A stretch of 64,000 nt of DNA from JBBDMX01 sp040878035 (GTDB lineage Bacteria; Planctomycetota; Phycisphaerae; Phycisphaerales; Phycisphaeraceae): positions 1 through 64,000 of the forward strand of contig JBBDMX010000049.1 in the NCBI GenBank assembly GCA_040878035.1, in the 5' to 3' direction. Positions 41,265-49,518 of the stretch are shown in pieces. Under the pieces are notes generated by a model that saw nothing but the letters and a program-made list of their open reading frames with translations, made no database searches and was not told the DNA's origin. Both the position numbers and the translations under genes were made by a program. Within the stretch, counting starts at the first letter, position 1. Every line of letters begins with the position of its first letter.

Positions 41265-44200
41265 TCAGTTCACCTTCCACGACCCCAATATTCTCACGGA
41301 ACTGTCCCCGCTGGTGACACCGGAGCGATCGAAGATCACGATCCACCGGCCGGACTCAATCGGATCCTCGTCGAATGCGCCGGCCTGATAGCCGCGGATG
41401 AAGATGTAGGCGGCAAACACGTCGCTGCGCGTGGTGTAGACCTGGCTGAGGAATTGGAAGCGTGCCATCCGTGCCTCGGCATCATTGGCGATGCTGTAGC
41501 GCGTGGCGTTGGCACCGTTGGGAGTGACGTTCTCGGGGAGCGGGTACAGGTCGAAGTTGCCTGATGGCGTGGCCAAGCCCTGCATCCATGCGGGCGAATT
41601 GGGGCCTGCGCCTGGGTTGATACACATGAGTTCGCCAATGCTCGCGACGCCCTTGCGCGTCGTGGACAACCCAGAAGGATAGCTTGCGTCACTACGCCCT
41701 GCGGGATTATCGCGATATCCAATCACCGAACTCATCAGTGTTGAGATGCTGGATACATCGGTCGGCAGCGGAGCGGCGAGAATATTGATAGTCGGGTTCA
41801 CCGTGTTGATATTGATTAGGCCGCGTATCATCTGCTCCGATGGTTTGCCGTCACTGGCGGCGGCGGGGTCGCCGTTGGCACCGGTCGTGTTGTTGATGCC
41901 GTCGTATGCGGGGCTGGTCGTGGTAAATTGATCCAGGACCATGGCTGCGTGTGTGATTCTAGTAGCCGAGGGTACGTTGGCGGTGAGGCCGAAATTGAGG
42001 AATCGTCGCTCGGTTGCTATGCCGCTGTTGCCGTCGGCACCGCTGAAGCGTTGCGGAAAGTCACCAGTTCCCTGATTGGTGAATCCAAACATATGAATCC
42101 AGCCCAGTTCCGCGACACTGAAGAACGGCCGATTGGCGATAGGAAGCTGGAAGTTGGCCAGCGAAACATCTTCTTGTCCGGCTGTGCCCTTGGTCGTGTT
42201 GCCGAGCAGGTCCAGCGTCGTCTTGTAGTCCGGCGCGAGGTACGCGCCCGCGGGCACAGCAAGATTACTGCTGATACCTTTATTCGAAATGTAATGGATC
42301 GAATTGATTCCGCCGGTCAGGCGGCAATATCGCCGAACCGACGCTTGGCCATGACGGATGAAATCCTTGCCCGCACTTTCTGCGACACTATGGTCGATGG
42401 AGGCAGCCATTGCGAAGGCCGACGTGGTCAGCCGATCATAAGTGACCCAGCCACCGCCGCTGACTTGCACCTGTAGTTCCACGGTCACGTCGCTGCCATC
42501 GACAGGAAAGATCACCTTGTTGCCGGCTGGGGCCGTCCACTTGGTGGTGAAGCTCAACCCCGAGGTGGCGCTGCCCAAGTCGTCCCGGGCGACCCCTTCA
42601 GTCTGTGGCGAGGCGGGGTTGGACACCATGATGCCGACCGCTCGGGCACTCAGGGTCCCCGTGAGCTGGAACGCATTAGTATCGTTGGCGATGCGGATGC
42701 GCACTTTGGGACCGTTGGCGGCATCGAAATCGATCGCACGGTCGAACGGATTGCCCACTTCAACGGCGATGGCTTCGCTGCCACCCACCGGGTTCCAGGT
42801 ATCACCATTACCGTTGCCGCTAATGTCTTGATCCTGATAGGCGACCTGGATGTACGCCTCGCGCAAGAATGGCAGCGTTTCCATGCCGTATCGCTTCACA
42901 CCGCCCACCGTCGCCTCCGTGGGGATGCTGTCGGCGTCGGAATAGTCCTGGATGGCCAAGGCAAACTCATGGGCCACGACACCGAGCTCAGCGGCGGAGA
43001 GGCTCTCGTAGGTTGGTGCCCCAATGCTGAGAATGGCGTCGAGCCGGGTGGCGATGTTGTTCACACGCGTGGTATTGTTGTCGCTTGCCCCGCCGTCCTG
43101 ATGGAGCAGGTCATACTTGAGCGTACGATCACCATTCCAGATGTTGGCGTGATTGGCGGCGAACATGGCCGTGGCGGAGCGCGTGGTTAGGTACTTGCGC
43201 ACGTCGGGGAAGGTGCGGCTGAGAACGGAACTGATACCGCCCTGGAAGTAACCCGCATAATCACCTGGACCGCTAACCCCTGGGACATCCGTATACGTAC
43301 TTTCGCTGATCGCACTCTGGCGCAGAAGCGTGGGCATTTTGTTCTCAAGCCCGCTGATGACATTGGGATTGCGCAGGCCGTTGTTATAACGCAAGGCCAA
43401 CTCATCCTGAAGGCTGTAGGCGTAGAGCGATTCAGCGTTGTGACGGGTGTACTGGATCCATTGCGCCAGCCGGCCGCTGGGTGAGGTGGAGAACGACCCG
43501 CTGTCTGGATAGGTCGCTGGGCTTGTCAGACCGAACGTGGGATTGGTGCCGCTGGTGAAGTTGCCCGCGGTCAGCAGATCGCGGAGCTCGTTGTTATACG
43601 TTGCCGAGGCGCCGATGGCGCGCCGGAAGAAACGAGAGAGGTCAACGTCAACGTTGTGATAGCCGCGTGGGCCCGGAGAGGGGGAATTTGTGACGTAGGT
43701 TGTGTCGGCACCTTGGGTGATCCGCGACGCGGTGTTCACGTTGAGCATCGCGGCTAGATCGACGATGCGAACGGCCGTCACATACTCAATGCCGCGAATC
43801 TGCCGCACCGGGGCGTACATCCAGCGGCTGTCACCCACGCCATCGCCATCGGCGTCAACCAGGTTTGCGTCACCCAGAGAAATCGAAGTATCCCACGGCG
43901 ACATGCCGTTGAATACATCAACTTCCGCCGGCGATCCGCTAGCGAACACGCCCGTCCCGCCGTTCCACTGGCCATTGGCAATGAACTTGTCCGACAGGGC
44001 GGTGATGTGCGGCCAGGTGTTGCCACTGAACTCCGGGCTGATCGATGCCAGCCAAAGGTCGTCGTTCTGGCCCATGGTTCCGCCAGTAACGGACGACGCA
44101 TTCCAGGGGTAGTCGTACGGCTCGATATTGTCGGCCGGGTCGAAGAACTTGCCGGACGATCCCACGACATCGCGCAACAGTTGGCCGGCGATAAGGTTGA

Positions 44201-44399
44201 TGACGCTGTCGTTGACCACGTCGATATCGCCGCTGACGTCGCGCATCGATTCTCGCGAAACTCGCGCCACCTGGAGATAGGCCATGCCCATCAGCGCCAT
44301 CAGCGCCAGCATGACCATGATGAGGATCAGGACGGTGCCGCGTGGGGAATTGCGGATTTGGGATTTGGGATTTCGGATTTGGTTGCTCAGGGGCCGCAT
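41265..44399 (-). CDS. Giant GspK-like pseudopilin of the second system
   Basis: A 1044-aa protein with one N-terminal helix (RGTVLILIMVMLALMALMGMAYLQV, about 18-42) like GspK/PilX. A very large extracytoplasmic region contains two GspK-type LNVNTA modules: VDLAAMLNVNTASRITQG (about residue 210) and IRGLININTVNPTINILAAPLP followed by VIGYRDN (about residue 890). GspK is usually 300-400 aa, so this is about three times longer. ATG at 44399 has AAGGAG 7 bp upstream. Leader residues SNQIRNPKSQIRN come from GATTTGG/GATTTCG heptamers. It is the last gene of the second G-H-I-J-K set and may be a pilus-tip adhesin. Confidence 0.75.
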   Translation of the reverse strand: MRPLSNQIRNPKSQIRNSPRGTVLILIMVMLALMALMGMAYLQVARVSRESMRDVSGDIDVVNDSVINLIAGQLLRDVVGSSGKFFDPADNIEPYDYPWNASSVTGGTMGQNDDLWLASISPEFSGNTWPHITALSDKFIANGQWNGGTGVFASGSPAEVDVFNGMSPWDTSISLGDANLVDADGDGVGDSRWMYAPVRQIRGIEYVTAVRIVDLAAMLNVNTASRITQGADTTYVTNSPSPGPRGYHNVDVDLSRFFRRAIGASATYNNELRDLLTAGNFTSGTNPTFGLTSPATYPDSGSFSTSPSGRLAQWIQYTRHNAESLYAYSLQDELALRYNNGLRNPNVISGLENKMPTLLRQSAISESTYTDVPGVSGPGDYAGYFQGGISSVLSRTFPDVRKYLTTRSATAMFAANHANIWNGDRTLKYDLLHQDGGASDNNTTRVNNIATRLDAILSIGAPTYESLSAAELGVVAHEFALAIQDYSDADSIPTEATVGGVKRYGMETLPFLREAYIQVAYQDQDISGNGNGDTWNPVGGSEAIAVEVGNPFDRAIDFDAANGPKVRIRIANDTNAFQLTGTLSARAVGIMVSNPASPQTEGVARDDLGSATSGLSFTTKWTAPAGNKVIFPVDGSDVTVELQVQVSGGGWVTYDRLTTSAFAMAASIDHSVAESAGKDFIRHGQASVRRYCRLTGGINSIHYISNKGISSNLAVPAGAYLAPDYKTTLDLLGNTTKGTAGQEDVSLANFQLPIANRPFFSVAELGWIHMFGFTNQGTGDFPQRFSGADGNSGIATERRFLNFGLTANVPSATRITHAAMVLDQFTTTSPAYDGINNTTGANGDPAAASDGKPSEQMIRGLININTVNPTINILAAPLPTDVSSISTLMSSVIGYRDNPAGRSDASYPSGLSTTRKGVASIGELMCINPGAGPNSPAWMQGLATPSGNFDLYPLPENVTPNGANATRYSIANDAEARMARFQFLSQVYTTRSDVFAAYIFIRGYQAGAFDEDPIESGRWIVIFDRSGVTSGDSSVRILGSWKVN
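44344..44386. repeat. GATTTGG/GATTTCG heptamers at the start of the giant GspK-like gene
   Basis: Units GGATTTG, GGATTTG, GGATTTC, GGATTTG in a row. They encode the NQIRNPKSQIRN leader on the minus strand. Confidence 0.8.
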
Positions 44400-44457
44400 G
44401 GCGGACTCCTTGGATAAAACCGGAAGAGGCGGGACGGGCGGGGGCGCAGGCGGGCGG

Positions 44458-45699
44458 TTACGGGCGGTTGACTTTGATGATCTGCTCGAACCACACGCCG
44501 CCGTACGGCTTACCAGCGTTGTCTTGGCCGGCACCGGCGACCTTGCCGGCGAAATCGTGCATGCGATAGCGCACGCGGATCAGGTGGGGCCAGAGTGAAG
44601 CTTCCGTGGTTGCGTCGTCGTCATGGCGCCAGACGAACGAGTAGTCGGTAGTGCTGCCGCTGCCATTGATCGTCATCGGGAAGTAGTTCGTGTTTCCGCC
44701 ATTCCATGCACTGAGGGTGGTTTCATCGTCAAACCCGTTGTACCACTTGATGTTGCCGCTGGTATCCAAGTCAACCGATCCGTCCTTGGGGGCTGCGACG
44801 TCCGCTGCGAACTCGACGATAAAGTCGCTGACGTTGCCGGCGAGATAAGGGTGCATCTGCGCGATGCGCCAGCTTTCCATATTGGAGCCGGAGGGTGTGG
44901 GATTGACGCGGAGCCGGTTGACCGCCACGTAGTAAGCGTAATTGCGGGCAGTGTCATGGTAGGAGCCCGCGATGTCGGTGTGGATTTCATTGGAGAGTCG
45001 CTGCGCGATAAGGTCGGTCAAGGCAAACCTCAGTTGCAGCGGAGTGTCAGGGTAGGCGGTATTGGACACGACACCGCCCGCCTTAGCGTTGCTCGCATGG
45101 GTATAGGAGTTGTAGGGGGGCGCCGAAAATACGCCGGGATCGAACAGCAGCGCAGATTGGCGACAGAGGATCCACTGATTCGAGAGCATGTCCAAGCCCT
45201 GGCCCAAGTCAGTTCCCGAAGCGGTGCCGTCAGGCTTGACGTGGAGTCCGTGCCCATACCAGACGCGGGCTGTAGTACTGGCCAGATCGTTGTAGTAGGT
45301 TGAGCCGTTGGCCGGGGCGATGGATGCAAATGGTGTCGCGTTTGACAGTGTCGAGTCGGTGAAAAAGGTCAGCATGTCGGACCGGACGATGTTGCCGCTG
45401 CCGCGTTCCCCACCGGAAGGAATGGCCTCTTTCACATCGAGGTATCTCCGGTGGACAATGACCAGGAAGCCGCCAGGGGTCGAGTTCGGACCGATCATCC
45501 GCTCAGCGTCCTGAACAAGCTGGTTGCCGATGGTGCTGCTGTTGGTCGTGATCGTGTTCAGCGCCACGCCGATACCCACGGCGTTGGAGGTGTCGAGGAA
45601 AAGGCGGTCGATCACGCCGATGAGGATCAGCGTGATGACGATGGTCACCAGCATCTCGATGATCGTAAAGGCTCGGGTTGTGGTTCGAATGAGCGTCAT
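44458..45699 (-). CDS. GspJ/PilW-like prepilin of the second system
   Basis: A 413-aa prepilin: short leader MTLIRTTTRA before FTIIEMLVTIVITLILIGVIDRLFL, with Ala at -1 and Glu5. A long C-terminal domain follows with many Asn/Ser/Thr, ending FEQIIKVNRP. Its position after the GspI-like and before the GspK-like gene, and the shape of the domain, make it the GspJ counterpart. It is longer than GspJ (about 200 aa). 22 bp separate it from the preceding gene. Confidence 0.75.
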   Translation of the reverse strand: MTLIRTTTRAFTIIEMLVTIVITLILIGVIDRLFLDTSNAVGIGVALNTITTNSSTIGNQLVQDAERMIGPNSTPGGFLVIVHRRYLDVKEAIPSGGERGSGNIVRSDMLTFFTDSTLSNATPFASIAPANGSTYYNDLASTTARVWYGHGLHVKPDGTASGTDLGQGLDMLSNQWILCRQSALLFDPGVFSAPPYNSYTHASNAKAGGVVSNTAYPDTPLQLRFALTDLIAQRLSNEIHTDIAGSYHDTARNYAYYVAVNRLRVNPTPSGSNMESWRIAQMHPYLAGNVSDFIVEFAADVAAPKDGSVDLDTSGNIKWYNGFDDETTLSAWNGGNTNYFPMTINGSGSTTDYSFVWRHDDDATTEASLWPHLIRVRYRMHDFAGKVAGAGQDNAGKPYGGVWFEQIIKVNRP

Positions 45700-45721
45700 T
45701 GATTGACATCCACAGTGTTGG

Positions 45722-46591
45722 TCAGGGATTGAGATTTGTGACCTTTACAGCGTTAGCTAAGGGTCCGATGATCTGGATCAGGGGTGACGCCATGCCCGGT
45801 CCACCAGGTGGGGCATACCAGATGCCCGGTGGGGGCGTGTTGGACAAACCGCCTTTGATGATGGTGCCGGAGACCGTCACGACCGTGCCATTCACATTCT
45901 CCACTGCATAGATCGTGCCCCAGTCATCCAGGATCTGATCGCCAACATGGATGTCATTGGCAGGTAGTCCTGTGACCGTAAAAGTGTTGTTGGTAACCGT
46001 GGGTGTGTTGAGGCGCTTGACGCTTGGAATTGTCTCCGGATCCGAGGCCGCGTTAGCGAACTTGTTGTTGGTATGTGGGGCCGGTGTTGGCCACTTTCCG
46101 CCCTTGTCGCGGCGTAGGATGAAGGCAAAGACCTGGTATTCAATGGGGCCGGGGCTAGCCGGCACGGAACGGCGCACGACCGGAAGCCAGTAGTAGTCGC
46201 GCTCTGTGGCCGGTATAGAAGCGATGGCGGTATTTGCGGTGGGGAAACTGCGGTCCTCCAAGGTCCAAAAATAGGCCGCATCAGGGACCGTGTTCATTTG
46301 TAAGGCAGGGCCGACAGCCCCGGTGAAGGTGCCATTGTCGAATGGCCGCGCCTCCAGCAGCGCCTTGACCGATTCGCCAATCTGCTTGCCGCGCACGGCG
46401 GTCATCGTCTGCTTCTGTAGAAACGCGCCGGCGGGGAAGATGGCGGCGATGGAGACAAAGGCGATGGCGAAGATGCCCATCGCGACCATGACTTCAAGGA
46501 TGGAGAAGGCAGAGCGGAATTTCGGATTCAGCGGCAGGAGCCGCTGTTGAGGCCGGCTGATTTCTGATTTCTGATATTGGGAAATTCGCAT
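45722..46591 (-). CDS. GspI/PilV-like prepilin of the second system
   Basis: A 289-aa prepilin: RSA before FSILEVMVAMGIFAIAFVSIAAIFPAGAF, then an exported domain with VKRLNTPTVTNNTFTVTGLPANDIHVGDQILDDWGTIYAVENVNGTVVTVSGT, which looks like a beta-rich repeat. ATG at 46591 has AAAGGAG 5 bp upstream. The 25-residue leader (QYQKSEISRPQQRLLPLNPKF) is heptamer-repeat derived and contains a CGGCAGGAGCCGC mini-hairpin. The gene starts 2 bp after the stop of the previous gene. Confidence 0.75.
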   Translation of the reverse strand: MRISQYQKSEISRPQQRLLPLNPKFRSAFSILEVMVAMGIFAIAFVSIAAIFPAGAFLQKQTMTAVRGKQIGESVKALLEARPFDNGTFTGAVGPALQMNTVPDAAYFWTLEDRSFPTANTAIASIPATERDYYWLPVVRRSVPASPGPIEYQVFAFILRRDKGGKWPTPAPHTNNKFANAASDPETIPSVKRLNTPTVTNNTFTVTGLPANDIHVGDQILDDWGTIYAVENVNGTVVTVSGTIIKGGLSNTPPPGIWYAPPGGPGMASPLIQIIGPLANAVKVTNLNP

Positions 46592-46593
46592 GA

Positions 46594-47328
46594 TCACTCC
46601 TTTACCAGCGTGCCAGTGTTGCGGCCCAGCAGCATGGGCTTGCCCTCGGCGTCGCCCACCAATTCTTGGATGGTCGTAGCGGGAACAAGATTGCCGTTGG
46701 CATCCATATGGCCGGCTGTCTTGGCGGCGCTCTTGACGAAGACCACCACGCCCACAGCGGGGAGACGACCCAGGAGGCCTTTGCCGTCGTCCGCGTCGTA
46801 GTACACCAGCGAACTGACATCCGTTGTGTTGCCGGCGAGCACCATGCCCTTGGGGTCGATGCGTATGGCGAATGGCGCCGGAGTGACCTGTCCGCCGGGA
46901 CGGGCAATTCCGGCAATACCTACATCATTGGGCAGACGGATGTAATCACGGTCGGGCAAATCTTTGTACCCAAAGCGACGGGGGCTCTCGGAAAGCATGT
47001 AGCCGCCCGTGCCGTTGCCGGGTGTCGTTTGACTGTGACGGACCAGGCGGATGTCATCGTTGGTGAAGACGAGGCCCGTGCCGCCGTAGACTGCGCCAGT
47101 CACCGGCGGATCAAGCGGCGCTCGCGGGTACCTCGCATACATGCGTGCCGCCCGGGTGGCCGCCGAGACGGTGTTGATGCCGTTTTCGGTTTTGCTCGAG
47201 CGGATCATGGCGTTGAGGGCCGGCATGGTGATGCCGATGAGGATGGCGACGACGGCGATGACCACCAAGAGCTCAACAAGGCTGAAGGCGGTGGGGGGGT
47301 GATGCGGGTTGTGTTGGGAGGTGGGCAT
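46594..47328 (-). CDS. GspH-like prepilin of the second system
   Basis: A 244-aa prepilin: MPTSQHNPHHPPTA before FSLVELLVVIAVVAILIGITMPALNAM, then a domain with VFTNDDIRLVRHSQ and FAIRIDPKGMVLAGNTTDVSSLVYYDADDGKG. An alternative GTG at 47409, overlapping the previous stop as GTGA, would add a 27-residue leader encoded by AGGAGAC and GATTTCG heptamers (DRSQETGDRSRNPKSEIRN). By position it is the GspH counterpart. Confidence 0.75.
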   Translation of the reverse strand: MPTSQHNPHHPPTAFSLVELLVVIAVVAILIGITMPALNAMIRSSKTENGINTVSAATRAARMYARYPRAPLDPPVTGAVYGGTGLVFTNDDIRLVRHSQTTPGNGTGGYMLSESPRRFGYKDLPDRDYIRLPNDVGIAGIARPGGQVTPAPFAIRIDPKGMVLAGNTTDVSSLVYYDADDGKGLLGRLPAVGVVVFVKSAAKTAGHMDANGNLVPATTIQELVGDAEGKPMLLGRNTGTLVKE

Positions 47329-47337
47329 GGGAGGGCT

Positions 47338-47400
47338 CTGATTTCGGATTTCGGATTTCGGATTTCTACTTCTGTCTCCTGTCTCCTGACTCCTGTCTTC
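47338..47400. repeat. GATTTCG and CTCCTGT heptamer arrays between prepilin genes
   Basis: Three GATTTCG units plus a GATTTCT (47338-47367) are followed by TCTCCTGTCTCCTGACTCC type heptamers (47371-47398). The arrays lie between the GspG-like and GspH-like genes or encode the long GspH-like leader. Confidence 0.75.
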
Positions 47401-47405
47401 TTTCC

Positions 47406-47993
47406 TCACTTAATGTCGTAGCTGTAGAGGTTGTCGCGGGCCTCTTCTTGCTGTGCAGCGGTGCCGTTGACTTTGCCCCAGAGGCTGTCGTTGCCGGCGG
47501 AGGCGAAAAAGGGGTTGTCGTACTGGGGCAGGGCGGCGCCGCTGCCTTGCTTGGAGCGGTACTGGATGATCTTTTCCCAGGCGTCGTTGATGACAAAGCC
47601 ACCACTGGCGTTGAGGTCGGTGCCCTTGGCAATCAGGCCGTCGCGCACCATGCCGTCGAAAAAGGCCTTGCAGGAAGGCACCTTATAGGCGGCCGCGGTG
47701 AACGCCAGAATCGAATCATCCTCGCTGCCGCCGGTGGTGGTGTCGCTGGTGTAGGTCACGCTCTTGCCGGTGACGGTCTGGTACTCGCTGGCGCAGGCGC
47801 GGAGGCTGGCCAGGGCGGTTTTGGTCTGGTTGGCCAGGGCCGCGTCCATGCTGGTGCGCATGACCGCCACGCCGATGCCCACGAGGATGAGGATGATGGC
47901 GACAACGACGAGGATTTCCACGAGGCTGAAGGCCCGGCGTGCGGGGGGGCGCGGGCGCTGCTGGGGGTGAGGATGAATCGAAGTAGTGTTCAT
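47406..47993 (-). CDS. GspG-like major prepilin of the second system
   Basis: A 195-aa prepilin: RPPARRA before FSLVEILVVVAIILILVGIGVAVMRTSMDAALANQTKTALASLRACASEYQ. The C-terminal domain lacks the GspG calcium loop. As first pseudopilin gene after pilC it is the likely major pilin of this system. I start at 47993 (MNTTSIHPH); an ATG 30 codons upstream is possible but reads through a CACTTTT-type repeat. Followed by the GspH-like gene. Confidence 0.75.
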   Translation of the reverse strand: MNTTSIHPHPQQRPRPPARRAFSLVEILVVVAIILILVGIGVAVMRTSMDAALANQTKTALASLRACASEYQTVTGKSVTYTSDTTTGGSEDDSILAFTAAAYKVPSCKAFFDGMVRDGLIAKGTDLNASGGFVINDAWEKIIQYRSKQGSGAALPQYDNPFFASAGNDSLWGKVNGTAAQQEEARDNLYSYDIK

Positions 47994-48129
47994 GGGTTTG
48001 TACCTGACGTTTCGCCCCCCGGAAAGCCTCAGCGTCGGCGTGGGGGATGCGGCGCTTCCTATCTGTTGCTTTTCACTTTCCACTTTTCACTTTTCGTTTC
48101 TGATGCGGCAAGCCGCGGCGCTTCGTAAA

Positions 48130-49446
48130 TCAGCCCGTCAGGCTGGTGATGAGCTTGACCAGCGGGAGGAAGAGGCTGATGACGATGCCGCCGACGATCA
48201 CGCCCAGGACGACGACCATGATCGGTTCGAGGAGGGAGACGAGGCTTTCCACGGCGGTATCGACTTCGTCGTCGTAGTTATCCGCGATTTTCAGGAGCAT
48301 CTTGTCCAGGTCGCCCGTCTCTTCGCCGACGTCGATCATGTTGACGACGATGGCGTCGCAGACCTTGGCCTGTCGGAGGGGCTCGGCGAAGCTCTCGCCC
48401 TGGCGCACCGAGTCGTGGACTTTGTTTAAGGCGCGTTGGAAGACGAAGTTGCCGGTGGTTTCCTTGGTGATGGTGATGGCGTCGAGGATGGGCACGCCGG
48501 CACGGATGAGGGTGCCCAGGGTGCGGGTGAACTTGGCGATGGTGGCCTTGGTGATGAGCATGCCGGCGATGGGGATCTTGAGCACGAGCATGTCCAGGAA
48601 GGCCTTACCGCCTTCGCTCTTGCGTACGAGTTTGATGACCAGGACAAAGACGATGGGGGAGAGGATGATCCAGACGATGCCGGGGACCCACTGGTTGGGG
48701 TTACCGGTGGGGTTCATGGGTCCGGCCATCCAGTTGCTGAGGTTGATGAGGATCTGGGTGGGGGTAGGCAGGGTGGTGTCGAAGTCCTCGAAGATTTTCT
48801 GGAACTTGGGGACGATAAAGACGAGGATGAAGGCGACGATGGACATGGCGACGAAGATGACGACGGCGGGATAGATCATGGCGCCGATGATTTTTCGGCG
48901 GAGTTTGGCGGCTTTTTCCAGGAACTCGGCGAGGCGCTGGAGGATCATGTCCAGCACGCCGGCGACCTCACCGGCGGCGATCATCTTGGTGTAGAGGCGG
49001 TCAAAGGCCTTGGGATGGCGCTGCATGGCGTCGGAGAGCGAGGAGCCGGAGGAGACGTCTTCGGTGACCTGCTGGAGGGTGGTCTTGAGCAGGCTGGGCT
49101 TTTGCTGTTGTTCGAGAATCTGGAGTGATCGGAGGATGGGCAGGCCGGCGTCCTGGAGGGTGGAGAACTGGCGGGTGAAGGTGGTCAGGAGCTTGTTGGA
49201 GACGCCGCCGATGTTGATCTGGAGTTCGGTCCAGTTTTTCTTTTTGCCCGCGGTGCCGCCGGAGCGTGCCGCCGCCGGGGTCGGTCCGCCGCCCTTGGCC
49301 TTCTTGACCTTCATCTCGCGTACGGCGGTGGGGAACAGGCCCTGGCCGCGGATGCGCGCGATGGCCTCTTCGCTGGTGGTGGCGGCGACCTGGCCCTTCT
49401 GCGGCTTGCCGGCTTCGTTGAGTGCTTCGTATTGGAAGGTTGGCAT
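48130..49446 (-). CDS. pilC: Type IV pilus platform protein PilC
   Basis: A 438-aa inner-membrane platform protein (GspF/PilC family): PTFQYEALNEAGKPQKGQVAA start, TFTRQFSTLQDAGLPILRSLQILEQQQ, helices IYPAVVIFVAMSIVAFILVFIVPKF, PGIVWIILSPIVFVLVIKLV and LEPIMVVVLGVIVGGIVISLFLPLVKLI. GGAG lies upstream of the ATG. It follows the second pilB-like gene by 72 bp, which include a short GATTTCG array and a partial AGCCGCAAGCGG copy. Confidence 0.92.
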   Translation of the reverse strand: MPTFQYEALNEAGKPQKGQVAATTSEEAIARIRGQGLFPTAVREMKVKKAKGGGPTPAAARSGGTAGKKKNWTELQINIGGVSNKLLTTFTRQFSTLQDAGLPILRSLQILEQQQKPSLLKTTLQQVTEDVSSGSSLSDAMQRHPKAFDRLYTKMIAAGEVAGVLDMILQRLAEFLEKAAKLRRKIIGAMIYPAVVIFVAMSIVAFILVFIVPKFQKIFEDFDTTLPTPTQILINLSNWMAGPMNPTGNPNQWVPGIVWIILSPIVFVLVIKLVRKSEGGKAFLDMLVLKIPIAGMLITKATIAKFTRTLGTLIRAGVPILDAITITKETTGNFVFQRALNKVHDSVRQGESFAEPLRQAKVCDAIVVNMIDVGEETGDLDKMLLKIADNYDDEVDTAVESLVSLLEPIMVVVLGVIVGGIVISLFLPLVKLITSLTG

Positions 49447-49518
49447 GGGGGGCTCCTGGCGGGAATTTCGGATTTCGGATTTCAGGAAATACAGGGAGGC
49501 TAAACCGCAAGCGGGGGA

